Assembly (NCBI RefSeq): GCF_025399195.1
Contig: NW_026252156.1
Coordinates: 1-64,000, forward strand
From: Umbelopsis ramanniana AG
Taxonomy: Eukaryota; Mucoromycota; Umbelopsidomycetes; Umbelopsidales; Umbelopsidaceae
Direction: 5' to 3'
DNA: 64,000 nucleotides
A program made the position numbers and the translations under genes. The stretch's first letter is position 1. Each line of letters opens with the position of its first letter. A model generated the notes under the pieces. It was not told the DNA's origin, did no database searches, and worked only from the letters and a program-made list of their open reading frames with translations. Below are positions 35,132 to 46,857 of the stretch, in pieces.

Positions 35132-35380
35132 ATACTTGTCACAAAAAAAAAAAATCTCATAGACATCCACCACTGTACGAATACATTTTCAACATGATCA
35201 TTCAAAATACACCAATTACACATAGCCAAATGTTGTGGGCATGAAGTAAGGGGATATTGGTTTACAGGGAAAGGTATGAAAATACATGAAAGTAGTATAA
35301 GAAATCAATAATGACCTAGGACGGATTGATTATCCGTGGGATCATTCGCATACAGCGAGCGTCGCTGGAACAAGAAACGT

Positions 35381-36504
35381 TCATGCACTCCTCGATCCAT
35401 GTGATGCAACGTCCACGAATCCATCTTCATCTTCGGAGGTGCTGTGGTCGCTATGGCTAGCTTTGTCTTTGCCGATGATGCTAATGTCGCTATCGGATAT
35501 ATCACTTCGTGCTTGATGAGCTGAAGCTTCAATATCTGACCAACTGCTAGAACTTGAAACAGTTGTATTACTGTGGCCACGTGCACGTGGAAGTTGCAAA
35601 GAATTATTTACACTTTGGTATTCAAAGGCTTCATCATCTTCGTCTGGTTGAATGAAAGAACTATCTTCAAATCGCCAAGGCTCTGATTCTGCTGTATGTC
35701 TGGGAGAAACGGGTTGCATTAATGGGCTTTGTGAGATTTGGTCAGGCGGTGTGCTATGGATTGAACCATATGGTGTAAACTCTTTGCTTTCTTCGACTGA
35801 AACATAGTTTGATGACGCCGCAGAATCAGGCATTGAAGGGTTTAAGTTCGTTGTATTGCCTTCGCTGCTTTGGTCATTCCTTGGTGGAGCAGGCTTAGAA
35901 ACCTCGTGACTATCACTAAATGGGTTATCCACATGTCTGCCTTGTTCCGCTTCAAAGGTCCGTCCTTTGGTTTCTAAAGGCATTATGCCAAGGACAGAAT
36001 TTCCTCTTCTTCTCAACCTTTCTTGCTCTAGTTGGTGTTCATCCTCAAAAGAGTGATGCTCATCTTGCGAGTCCGGTTTCTGTGGTTTCAATTCAAAATC
36101 TTTTGAAGTAGCTGGGTGTTTTACATCTCGTTCCACCTAAACAATAAATCGATTTTAAGGCTGGGGATTAACGAAATATACTCCACAAGAGTGGCTGGCC
36201 GCCGACGTCATCATGAATATGACGGTATTCCTTCACTTACCATGCCAATCGTTTCGTTTTGAGAATCATGCGTTTGATACGGACGGCGCCGCCTAAAGCC
36301 AGCTTTCTTCAGTATCGATCGTGGATTGAACCCTTCTTCCTCGTCGGAAGAGTCGGAGTCTGAGACAGTGTGGTATCGTGGGCGCCGTGTTGCACCAACA
36401 AAGTCATATTCGCGGTTGTAATGTTCATCGATGAAGTAATAAGTAACCACTCCAGCAACTACTACGCCGCCTACGATAGCGGCAATAATTGCAGGATGAA
36501 CCAT
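35381..36504 (-). CDS. single-pass membrane protein with disordered tail and LIR-like motifs
   Basis: Two exons of about 340 residues in total. The ATG at 36504 starts a hydrophobic anchor (MVHPAIIAAIVGGVVVAGVV, then TYYFID) followed directly by a long cytosolic-type tail rich in Ser, Asp, Glu and Pro. The intron at about 36137-36240 joins ETIGM to VERDVKHPATSKDFELKPQK. No folded domain is visible. Two candidate Atg8-interacting motifs sit near the end: WSDI after a serine run (35531-35542) and FVDV after SEDEDG (35408-35419). It is divergent from the next gene with 119 bp between start codons. Identity unknown; an autophagy-receptor role is a hypothesis. Confidence 0.7.
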
Positions 36505-36623
36505 ACTGTTATGGGAAAAAGGGATGGGAAAAAAGGGAACAGGAGGTCGCAGCTTGGCAGTCAAAATTATTAGTAGTTCAGCACAAAGCTCTCGTGACTG
36601 GGACTGTTTTTGCACACACCCGA

Positions 36624-37671
36624 ATGCTGGTTCACTTTCTCCTCACGCTTGCTATGGTTTTGCCAGTTACGAATCAATGGCAATGCTTACCAACGCAAGT
36701 CCCTTTACTAGATAGTAATTCAAAGTATGTTACATATTACGAAGGGACTCTGCCTCTAATTCTTGCAGCTCCTCACGGTGGACGCTTATTTCCGACCTCC
36801 ATTCCGGATCGTACAGCTGGTAACGGCACTGTAACAGTGACAGATGCCTATACGAAAGACGTGGTACTAGCTATAGCCAAAAAAATTCGAGAGAGAACTG
36901 GAGAAAGCCCTCATGTTGTCCTGCTACAACTTGCACGCACCAAGGTAGACGTCAATAGAGAAAAATCAGAAGCAAGCGATTCAGACGCCGGTCAAATGGT
37001 TTGGCAGGTGAGTTTGTGGGGTAGATTTATGAAACCTGTCAGTCATCGCCAAGTTGACCATATAGTCACTCAATTTAGGAATATCATAATACCATCCAAT
37101 ATGCACTTGAGAAGGTGAACCAAAATCATAATGCTGGCCTTTTCATTGACATTCATGGTATGTTTCATTTAGAGTTTGAAAGCTGCGTCATGTCAAAATA
37201 TTAATGATATGATGTATAGGCCATGGACATCCTGAAAATTGGATCGAATTAGGTTACCTACTTGATAATCAAACTTTACAGCTTTCAGACGAAGAACTAG
37301 ACCATAGCAAAGCCAAATCTGAAGCATCTATTCAAAATTTATCGAAACGATACCCCGATATAATGTTTTCATCATTTTTACGTGGTAACAGTTCATTAGG
37401 AACACGCCTAGCTTCTACTCATCATCTGCGAACCACGCCTTCCAAACAAGAACCAAATCCATCTCAGATTAAAAAGTATTTTTCTGGGGGTTATTGCACA
37501 CAAGCATACGGCAGTAGAGACAGTGGCGACTTTGATGCTATCCAAATTGAATTACCAAAACCTCTACGCTTTTCAGCATCTGGTAGAGATCAGGTTACCA
37601 CCGCGTTATGCGAGAGTTTAGCATGGATGCTTCAAACGTTTTATCATGTTGATATGAGAGCGAAAATGTAA
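36624..37671 (+). CDS. secreted N-formylglutamate amidohydrolase-like protein
   Basis: Three exons. ATG 36624 begins a signal peptide (MLVHFLLTLAMVLPVTNQW). The core shows a zinc amidohydrolase pattern: LPLILAAPHGGRLFPTSIPD, VTDAYTKDVVLAIAKKIRE, TKVDVNREKSEA, and after joining two introns NAGLFIDIHGHGHPENWIEL. The histidines of APHGG and DIHGHGH and the VNRE block match bacterial N-formylglutamate deformylase-like proteins and their fungal relatives. The C-terminus has SGDFDAIQIELPKPLRF. True substrate unknown; the secreted location makes histidine degradation unlikely. The open frame extends upstream to 36489 but the 36624 ATG puts the signal peptide first. Confidence 0.7.
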
Positions 37672-37853
37672 CAATAAATTGACTATCAAAACCGTTCTAA
37701 GAAATGTGAAAGAAATGTTGGAGGTTGATTTGGGGCTATTTAATCTGGTTGACAAATTGTGATATTATACAATGATTGCTCTTCAGAGAAGAAAGCTTGA
37801 TCCTTAATGACGGCAAGGAATCGAACGGTATAAATGTTGTTATGGGTAATTTA

Positions 37854-39071
37854 CTATGATCGCTTTGGCAGACCGTTGTCAAGTTCGTACAAATCTTGGT
37901 GGGGGTTACCAGCGTTGTCTTCAGAATGTCTAGCTTGAAACGAATTATCCTCATCCCATCCATCGTTGTCAAAGTCTGCCTCATCGTCATCGATGGCAAA
38001 ACTTGGTTTGAATTTCGGATTGGCATTCAGTTCTAAAGCGCCTGGTGATGGCGATCTTGCATCTGCTCGCAGATCACCAACGTGCTCAGCCAATTCTGTT
38101 TCATCAACGCTGTCCAAAAGGTTTGCGAATTCGTCTTCCTCGACATGATCTCCCAGACTGATTTCTTGTTTCTCGTTGTGTTTAACAATCGTATCGATGA
38201 CCCAGAACTGAATTATGTTCATGACCAGAGGGAAGCTGGACACAGATGGAAACTGGGAGTTAGAGCTCAATGTCACAGTAGCACTAATGTGTTTCGAATA
38301 TACGGTCAAGTCAGCGACTTCAAAGGTGTACTTACATCAACATAACGAACACAACTTGTAATTTATAATTACTCATTGTCCATTCTAGCACCCATTGGCC
38401 AAAGTCGAATAAGAAGGGGCAAATGGCGAAAATGAGGACAACCACCAATTTCATGAGCACCAAGGCGGTGATGTATATCAGTAGCTGCTTCCCCCATTGT
38501 ATGAACTGATTGATCAATGGAGGATCACCGTAGACACCACTTTGGACGCCTTGCAGTCGGAAATAGGCAGCCAACCTCCTAAATCCTAACAGGATGCCCC
38601 ATAAAATACCAACACCAACGGTTGTGTCCACAAAAATATTTAAGAAATACCTAGGAAAAAGTCAATCCATACAACTCTGCTACATTCTGATGGAGATTCG
38701 AAACCCTTACTTACCAAACACAGGGATTGCTAGGATCCGCTTCATTCTTTCCAGAGATATATGATACCAATAGGTTGAGCGTATGGATAACGATTCCTCC
38801 CACAAGCTGTTTGCTAACATCAAACCCCCTTTAATCGATGATAATTAATCTTCATTAGTTAGAGTTAAGCAGATAGAACAAATTTTGTAGAAACTTGCCA
38901 TATCCGAACTGGTCGCTGTGGATTCTCTCGCTGACGTTTGATGATTAGAGTTGAAAAAGCTATGGTAGCTAAGCAAACTTGGATCACGATGGCAAAGGAA
39001 TCCAATAGTTTACAACCAGATTGATTCACTTCATCTCCTGGAGCTCTTGCTATGAGTGATTCTATTGACAT
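37854..39071 (-). CDS. STIMATE/TMEM110-family membrane protein
   Basis: Multi-pass membrane protein of the STIMATE family (yeast YPL162C type; the animal member regulates STIM1 at ER-plasma membrane contacts, yeast members are vacuolar or ER). Exons give SGCKLLDSFAIVIQVCLATI, then RPVRIWGFDVSKQLVGGIVI, HTLNLLVSYISGK, the family core CVWYFLNIFVDTTVGVGILW, YGDPPLINQFIQWGKQLLIY and FPLVMNIIQFWVIDTIVKHN. The tail is acidic (EEDEFANLLDSVDETELAEH, DDEADFDNDGWDEDN). Length of about 330 residues fits the family. Confidence 0.85.
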
Positions 39072-39340
39072 TACTATGACGCTGATCTTTCACGGATCAA
39101 GCACGTATTGAGAAGGCAGAGTGCAAACAGTCGGTGAAATCATGAGACAAGTAAAACCCAGCTCACAAATCTTTGAATTTGGATTCCCAATTTGGACGCT
39201 AGGCCATTAATTTTTACGGCTAAGATTTATGGGTTTTTTTTAATATAAAAAGTTTTGGTTTGGATCATCGACAAAAGACACTCGGTGAAAATCATGATAA
39301 TAAGAATTTACGAGCAATAAAGATAAGAAACTAAGATTGC

Positions 39341-40162
39341 TTACGGACAAGTTACAGTGATAGATTGTACTACAGCACTGATTGTTGAGGGTTCCTGGGA
39401 CCAGTTAACAGGACCATGAGCCCACTCTGCTGTTGAAGCAACCTTAGAAGCGTCCCAAATACCAATTTGGACCGCAGATGCTTCGGTGGGGTAGTTGTAT
39501 ACACCTTTATGGAGGGTGCTTTCTTTTGTCACGGTGCGGATGTTCTTTCCGTCAACAAACCACTGGATGGATTCTTCAGTCCAGGAGATTTTGTAGTTGT
39601 GGAAGGCTGAGCTATCGTCAGCAACAATGTATTTTCCTTCTGTGGAGTAATCCAGAACGCCATGGTAAAAATATGAAGTCTGGGCCTCGTTACTGACCCA
39701 TTCATAATCAATTTCGTCACCACCAGGAGACATGAAGATGAATGCGGTAACGATACCGTCAACCGGGGCACTCTTGAGCGTAGCTTCAACAGTTCCATAC
39801 TGCATCAAGAACTTGGTACTGAAAGTAGCACCTGGACCAGCCTTTCCAGAGGTAGGTTTCAGGACCTTCATTTCCAGCCCGCCAGAAGTTACATCCCAGG
39901 TACCCTCAGCATCGGACTGGTCGACCCAATACTGACTCATATCAGGATTAGTAACGAAATTTTGGGTGAAGCTTTTACATGACGTTGAACCAGAAGGTGG
40001 AGATTTGGCAAGTGCAGGCGTTACAAGAGTGGAGTTTCCAGATACACCTGAGGCAGCATCATCCCGCTTGGCATTTGCCTGAAGACTGGCGGCTCCTGCA
40101 CCTTGTAGTGTTGCACCAGCGAGGCAAAGCGCTATGAGTGATGAGAGGTTGAAAGTGACCAT
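39341..40162 (-). CDS. GH16 CRH-type wall transglycosidase
   Basis: Intronless, 273 residues, ATG 40162. Extracellular enzyme that links chitin to glucan in the wall (Crh1/Utr2 type). The signal peptide is MVTFNLSSLIALCLAGATLQ. The catalytic motif GDEIDYEWV carries the nucleophile Glu, the helper Asp and the acid/base Glu of GH16. Neighbouring CRH features are FSTKFLMQYGTVEATLKSAP, GIVTAFIFMSPGG and FHNYKISWTEESIQWFVDG. Unlike yeast Crh proteins it ends soon after the catalytic domain (SAVVQSITVTCP) without a GPI-anchor signal, so it is probably soluble in the wall. Confidence 0.9.
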   Translation of the reverse strand: MVTFNLSSLIALCLAGATLQGAGAASLQANAKRDDAASGVSGNSTLVTPALAKSPPSGSTSCKSFTQNFVTNPDMSQYWVDQSDAEGTWDVTSGGLEMKVLKPTSGKAGPGATFSTKFLMQYGTVEATLKSAPVDGIVTAFIFMSPGGDEIDYEWVSNEAQTSYFYHGVLDYSTEGKYIVADDSSAFHNYKISWTEESIQWFVDGKNIRTVTKESTLHKGVYNYPTEASAVQIGIWDASKVASTAEWAHGPVNWSQEPSTISAVVQSITVTCP

Positions 40163-40911
40163 ATTAAAAAAGTAAAATTCGATTCGTATCTAACAGTTAC
40201 AGGTGGTGCCTTTTTATAACCGATACACAAAGGACCGCAAAGAAGTCAAATTGTACCAAGATTTCGGCGCACAATTATCTCCATTGGCCGTGTTTAAAGT
40301 TTTAAAGGTCCTGCAGGTTTCATGCGTGAAACCCTGGCTACTTTTTAATTTTACAAAATTTTACTTATTTACAAGAGCATCGGATATTAACGATCCTCAT
40401 GGAAAGAGAACTGGAAGATGCTGTACACTGATCAAAGCGATTTATACGTGAAAATGTTGAAAGAGCTGTTTAACTTTTAATACAAAAAGTCTCATGTGTT
40501 ACTGGAGTAACGAGGTGGATCTCAATGTTTTGGTGATGTCGAAACTCTTAATAGTTACCATGTTCGATCCACACACCAAGGGAGAATTTTTACCAGCCTA
40601 AGAATCTAGTTCCTTTTAACCTGATGTCTCAGAACGATAGGACAAAAATACGTGAAACCAATGTGGAATGAGTTTTATCAAACGGTGTTTTAGATTATCA
40701 AGGTGCAATATGAAGAGCAACAGTTACATTCAAATTATATATTTCGGTATACTCTACTTATTTTTTCTTATGCTGTATTTGCTTTCATCTGTTGAGAGCA
40801 TGCTGCTTAAAAAAAAAGGTAGCTGTAAAATGTCTTGATGCAACGGAGGCTACGACATAGCATTTCAATCTCCGGTAGCCCATGGCTTGAGGTGCGCTGT
40901 TATGGATATGC
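40163..40911. other. divergent intergenic region
   Basis: Between the divergent GH16 and SDR genes. It is AT-rich with no supported coding region; a T-rich run precedes the SDR gene at about 40760. A TTTTTATAA TATA-like string lies at 40211-40219, about 50 bp before the GH16 ATG on the minus strand (as TTATAAAAA). Confidence 0.45.
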
Positions 40912-41947
40912 ATGCAAGTCATGTCGCAACCTGTATTAATCGTCACTGGAGCATCACGAGGAATAGGAAAAGCTGTAGCTCTTTCTGCTATCAAGTCGCT
41001 CAACGCTAACGTATTAGCCGTTGCTCGCTCGAAAGATCTTCTTGAAGTCTTGAAGCAAGATGTTGATAAATGTGGAAAAGGTCATTGTCTCGAAATTGTA
41101 GTCGGTGACCTGACCGACGAGAGGGTCGTGACTAGAGCGATTGATCGTGCTATAGATAGATGGGGGCGCATTGATGGCGTTGTCGCAAACGCAGGGTGAG
41201 TGGATGGACATTTTGTGGCGTCGCTTTGATGCATTCATGACGTTAACCAAACTGGTCCAGAGTTCTAGAGCCAATGGCTCTAGTGGAAGATGCCCCGGTT
41301 CAAGGATGGAAGAAGTACGCCTTATAATTTTCAAAATAGAAATTTTCATCAATGGAAGTGAAGCTAACAGATCTACACCAGGCTCTTCGATATCAATCTC
41401 TTTTCTATCATCACATTGGTACAAGAGGCGCTTTCGCATCTCAAAAAGACCAACGGAAGAATCATCAATGTTTCTTCAGGTGCGGCTACGAAGGCTTATA
41501 GAGGATGGGGAGCATACGGAGCGTGAGTAGTCAGTTCAGTTCTGTGCTGCCATTCGATCTCGTTAATCTGACTGAAGTATAGTTCCAAGGCTGCCTTGAA
41601 TCACCTTACCGAAACTCTAGCAGTTGAAGAACCCAATATCACGACTATTGCTATTCGACCAGGAGTTGTCGATACAGATATGCAAGGTCTGATTCGCCAA
41701 GAAGGTAAGTTTTCAAACCTTCACCATACTATATGTTAAGCCGGCAATTAACGTTATATTAGGTAAAGCTTCCATGGGTGATTTTCACAGCAAGTTCGTT
41801 GATCTTCACGAACAAGGAAAGCTAGTCGACCCCCAAGACTGTGGTCATGTCATTGCTTCATTGAGTATCAGCGGTAGTAAAGACCTTTCCGGAAAGTTTC
41901 TTAGCTGGGACGACGACAGTTTGATTGAACATAGGCGAAAGAATTGA
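40912..41947 (+). CDS. short-chain dehydrogenase/reductase, Irc24-like
   Basis: NAD(P)-dependent SDR with four or five exons. The cofactor loop is LIVTGASRGIGKAVALSAIK; the joins NAGVLEPMALVEDAPVQG and WKKLFDINLFSIITLVQEAL are made across introns at about 41195-41263 and 41314-41381. The active site is GRIINVSSGAATKAYRGWGA followed by YGASKAALNHLTETLA (Ser, Tyr, Lys). AIRPGVVDTDMQGLIRQE is the usual post-active-site block. ATGs lie at 40912 and 40921; either could start. It resembles the yeast Irc24/YIR035C benzil-reductase-like group, but the substrate is unknown. Confidence 0.85.
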
Positions 41948-42309
41948 AGAATTCAAGTAGGCATCCATACTATATTTCCATTTGTTGGGAATGATGCAGT
42001 GTATATTTGTGTCGAAATCCTGAATAAATTGTGTTTTGCATACAGAGTTTTGCTATTAGACAGAGGATGGTATATGGAGCGAAGAGAAGGAGCTCCCGAT
42101 TAGTGTGATGGTTTGATAAAGCATATAATAGATCGAATGCGCACCATGCTATCATTTTTTTTTCATCACGAATAGATCATACTTGGTTATCTTTATTACA
42201 TAACGTTAACAGAAAGAAATAAGCGCATCCAAATTTCTGGCAAAGGCAAAGCATAAGCAAAATACTCTTCATAGACAAGGCGAGTCGCCATATGTGCGAT
42301 ACTTCTCGT

Positions 42310-42315
42310 CACGTG
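42310..42315. promoter_or_regulatory. CACGTG E-box upstream of REV1
   Basis: CACGTG 88-93 bp before the ATG at 42403, in the context gtCACGTGag. Confidence 0.4.
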
Positions 42316-42337
42316 AGATAGCCCTTTTGCGTCTATT

Positions 42338-42363
42338 AAACGACGCTCTAGTTAGCGTCGTTT
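42338..42363. repeat. 10-bp perfect inverted repeat before REV1
   Basis: Arms aaacgacgct (42338-42347) and agcgtcgttt (42354-42363) are perfect reverse complements around a 6-nt centre, 39 bp before the REV1 ATG. It could be a dimeric factor site or a hairpin in the 5' leader. Confidence 0.7.
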
Positions 42364-42402
42364 CACCTGACGCCCTTACTTGTAGCACTAGCTGTGCGAG
42401 CC

Positions 42403-45400
42403 ATGCATAACGAACAGCAACAATCACCAGATGACAAAACATACGACAGCATACGATTTGGTGACTTTAAGTCTTACATGGAGAGAAAGAAAAGGAAGTT
42501 GAAGGATCAGGAGCAGCTAATGTGAGCATTTAAAATTGACTTGTAACTTGGCACATTCGCTAATGCTATAGTTAAAGCCTGGCTGCTAGCGATGAGAAAT
42601 CCGAAATCTTCAAAGGACTCATCATTTATGTCAACGGGTATACAAACCCATCACATTCGACTCTTAAAAAGATTATTACAACTCATGGTGGAGATTTTCA
42701 GCACTACTGTAAGTGGATATGAACACCATCGCAATTTACAGCTGCGTAGTCCCTAACGCCTTTTTTCATTTGACGAAAGTATCAAAGTCAAAAATTACCC
42801 ACATTGTCGCCAGCAACTTGACGAATGCCAAGATCAAAGAGTTCAGGTACTTTTTATTGTTCCCTCATGTATAACAAGACTGGGAATTGATCAAATTGAA
42901 ATATCAAAGCGCCTACAAGGTTGTACTCCCAGAATGGATAATGGACTCTGTAGAGGCTAAAGTGCTTCTTCCGTGGCAAAATTACCGGCTTAATTCTCCT
43001 GTAGAAGTGCATCAGAAGGAGCTCAGCTTTCAGACGCAGACACTGTCAAGTAGCTCTAATCCGACTGTCGATAGTCACAACAAATCCAGCCATCTTCCGC
43101 CGGCTAGCTCAATACCAAAGGAAGAATCCAAAAAAGCTAATGAATTACCACCTCAATATTTAGCAAGATCACCAAAAGGTAAAGAGGTTGCTCAAATAAC
43201 AGGTTCCGAACTCAACCTCTCTCTATTATCCAATGACTGGGCACGCAAGAACAGCTCTATAAATCCAGAGTTTCTGGATAAATACTACACTACATCTAGG
43301 CTGCACTATCTTTCAATGTGGAAAGCAGAACTGAAAAGTATTGTAACCAAGTTACGCATTCGACATAGTAGTCAAAGTCAAAGGAGGAAAATGCCCAGAA
43401 CTGAGAATTCGAAGATCATGTACGTTGACGATGCCCTCATGCTAGTGATGAAAAATGACATTTCTAACTCTGGCCTGTATTAATTAGGCATATTGATTTT
43501 GATTGCTTTTTTGCATCAGTGGGCATACGGGATAGGCCACACCTTCAAGAAAAACCGGTTAGCTTAATTCGTCGTTTGGGAGTGCGAAGTGACTATCTAA
43601 TGTTAATTATTTGTAAAGGTTGCAGTATGTCATTCCAAAGGCGTTATGGAATCCTCATCTGGGGCAGTCGGTTAGTAGCTTCAACCTGCGAACTCATCAG
43701 AAATTAGTATTCTGATCTTGATTTTACAGCATCATGTAATTATGTAGCTCGAAAGTATAAAATACAAAATGGAACGACGTAAGGAATTTGATACGTGTCT
43801 TATGACAGCACTTGACCCTATCTAATTACGTTGACAGTGTGGGGCATGCTCGAAAACTTTGCCCAGAACTGGAAGTCATACCGTAAGAAAGAAATCGACT
43901 TCAGTCTCAATCTTCTCACTACTAATCATTGTGAATATCAGATACGAGTTTGATAAATACAAAGAAGTATCTGAGAAATTTTATGAAGTGAGTATCTACC
44001 TTATGGCGCTGTTGATGAACAAATTCAGACTTATCATTTAATGCCATAGATACTATTTGAACATGCTGATGACCTTGAACCAGTCAGTGTGGATGAAGCA
44101 ATCATAGATGTCACCAGCTCTATCACAGACTCTATGACGATTGATGAATTCGCAACAAAAATACGGTCGGAAATTCGGGAATCTACAGGCTGCGAAGCTA
44201 GCATAGGATGCGGCTCAAATATACTTTTAGCAAGGTAATAACTTATCAGATCAATGGAAGCGTATATGACAAATGAAACTAAATTGTCTACTTCAGACTT
44301 GCCACCAAAGTTGCCAAGCCGTGTGGCCAATATTTTGTGGATCATAACAGCATTTTGGAATTCCTCAATCCAATATCGGTGTATGACCTTCCTGGGGTAT
44401 GATATGTTAGGTATGACTAAATTATTTATGACCTATTGCTAACATTTATTATGGAAAAGATTGGCTATGCCATGGGTGAAAAATTGAACAGAATGGTATG
44501 TAGTCATTTGATCACTACCAACTCGTATATAGACTTCATCTAATGTAACCTGCGTATAGAACTTGAAGACCTTAGAAGATCTCAGGGCATATACAATGAA
44601 GGCACTGCAAGATATATTTGGAAAAAAGACTGGCGAATCTCTCTACAAATTTGCACGAGGGATTGATGATCGTCCTTTGTCATCTGGACAGCCTCGACAG
44701 TCTGTCAGTGCTGAAGTATCGGTAAGGCAGTGTAACCTGTGGATAATACTGATTATTTATCATTTACTTATAAGAAGTACCAGTGGGGGGTTCGCTTTGA
44801 AAACGATGATCAAGTACGAGAGTTTGTGCTAGGATTATGCAAAGAAGTAGAAAAGAGATTGAGGAATGTGGGGTGCAAAGGAAAATCTATCACAATGAAG
44901 GTATCTCATCGCAGTATTTTTGAATTACAAGATAGTTTGCTTGCTAACCCAAGTCCACTCAGATTAAAAGGCGAAAGCTAGATGCGCTAGAAGCAGCAAA
45001 ACATCTTGGCCATGGGATATGCGATAATTTTTCCAAATCAGTCTCATTGGAACAGTATACGGATGATGCGCTCTTCATATTTGACGAAGCTATGAAATTG
45101 CTTCAATCGTATCATTTTGAATCCGTTGATATTAGAGGTATGATTTGGACGCCTCATGTATGAGATATACAGATACTAAATTTTCGGTTGTTCATCACAG
45201 GATTAGGCGTACAAATTCAGAAATTGGACAATGATGTCGGCAAAAATCCGGTTGAAGGTACATTTAAGGTCATATCTCTTCCTGGCGGCCATAGCTAACA
45301 TGTCGTTTACAGAAGGGCAATCCCTACTTCCATATAAGAAAAAGCAGAAGGTAGAAAACGAAGTTACATCAACAGATCATGCTCCCGAGGAAGAACCTGA

Positions 45401-46762
45401 TATTATTACCAAAGTGGACGACACTATCTTCAAAGCAAGTTCTTCTACTTCTACCTCGAAAAGATTGCCTATGGTAAGTTTGTTAGTTCATGAATCTACT
45501 CGTACCATATGAACTAACCTTGTTGCAGGAGGTAGAGAGACAAGCCTTTCACGAACTTCCAATGGATATTCGTAAGGAGCTTGAGAGAGTATATGAGCTT
45601 ATTTTTCTCGCGGAGACAAATGAGCATAATAGCAGTTCTGAAAATGTCATTCCAGCAAGCTTGGAGGACGATTTGCATATTCAACATGAGAAAGGTAATG
45701 TCAATGGAACAGAAATCATTCATCAAGTCGGTGATAAGCCTACGAAACTATCTACGAAATCAGAATCTTTGCCTACCCATGAAAACAACAAAAGTGTTAG
45801 CGTACCATACGGAACGACTCAACATGAACTTCCGCCTTGGTCGCAGTTAAATCCTACGGATCTCCTTGCCATGCCGGATAATATGAGAGCAAAAGTACTG
45901 AAGCAATACAGTGAACGGGAACAGGTTGCCGCGACTAAAAAGCGACCTATTTCACCCTCTCAATCTCATCAATCTCCCAAACGACCAAGAACGAAGAGAA
46001 CTCCTGGACCAAAGACTCCTACACATCAAAATGACTCTATTGGAGCGAAACGAAGCTTTACCCTTACGCAAATGTTCCCTCCTCAAAGTCCAAGTAAACA
46101 TAGATCAGCGGTGAATACTGTGGATGATTTGTCGGAATGGGACCCCAACGTGCTCAATGAATTGCCCGCTGGTAAGGTTGATACTTCAGCACGGTAGAAG
46201 AAGGCGTAACAATGTTCACGTTTGTTATTATAGAAATACGTGCTGAGCTGCTTGACGAGCATCGGCGCCAGAGAGAGCAGAAACACAGAGATCTACAAAA
46301 TCAGTTGGATTCTGCAAAGGTAAACAAAAATGTAACTATATCGAAATGACAACAACATATCTAATATACCATTCATAGACACTAGCTACTACTCTAAAGT
46401 CAAACCCATTCACTGTAGTGTCCAAATCAGAACCTGCGTTAATGGGTAAAACTGATATATCGTCCATTCGAGATATGCTAAAAGCTTGGCTTTTGGCATT
46501 CAGCAATGAACCAGAAGAAGAAGACGTAGAAACCGTTTCCAAATACGTTTTGAAGCTCGCGCGGGCGCGAAACTTTCACCAAGCACAACTGGTGGTTCAA
46601 TACCTTGCCATGCTCGTAAATCAGGAATTTTGTCAATCGCAAGAATCATCTGAGCCCATCGTAGTAGGAAGTGTATGGAAACTCTACGTCGAAAAGTTGA
46701 GGAAACAGCTAGACCGCGAAGTATACGACATTTACAAATGTACATTGAAGTGGCAATGTTAA
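42403..46762 (+). CDS. REV1: REV1 translesion DNA polymerase (deoxycytidyl transferase)
   Basis: Y-family polymerase that inserts dCMP opposite abasic sites and bridges other translesion polymerases. Many short introns. The N-terminal BRCT domain is EIFKGLIIYVNGYTNPSHST to VVLPEWIMDSVEAKVLLPWQ. Splicing about 43421-43489 gives the palm start ENSKIMHIDFDCFFASVGIR with the first catalytic Asp. Next come PVAVCHSKGVMESSSGAVAS, CNYVARKYKIQNGT and LCPELEVIPYEFDKYKEVSE, then the acidic pair SVDEAIIDVTSS. The little-finger region has RGIDDRPLSSGQPRQSVSAE. Two ubiquitin-binding motifs follow: FHELPMDIRKELERVYEL and LNPTDLLAMPDNMRAKVLKQ. The C-terminal interaction domain (IRDMLKAWLLAFSNEPEEED, VVQYLAMLVNQE) ends at 46762. 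Confidence 0.93.
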
Positions 46763-46857
46763 TTACTCTTAGATACAGCTTAATTGCATTTTGTATTATA
46801 CAACGAGGTTAATTTCTACAAATACATGTAATATATACCCATCTAATTGAGAAAAAT

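Larger units (their letters stand above)
41948..42402. other. intergenic region with REV1 promoter
   Basis: Contains the CACGTG site at 42310 and the inverted repeat at 42338 described separately. No coding signal. Confidence 0.45.

Noticed and set aside
36624-37671. Recent bacterial transfer of the amidohydrolase gene
   Set aside because: It has typical local introns and similar base composition; no evidence of recent transfer.
40540-40600. TTCGATCC string resembling a tRNA B box
   Set aside because: No matching A box at the right distance and no cloverleaf could be folded.
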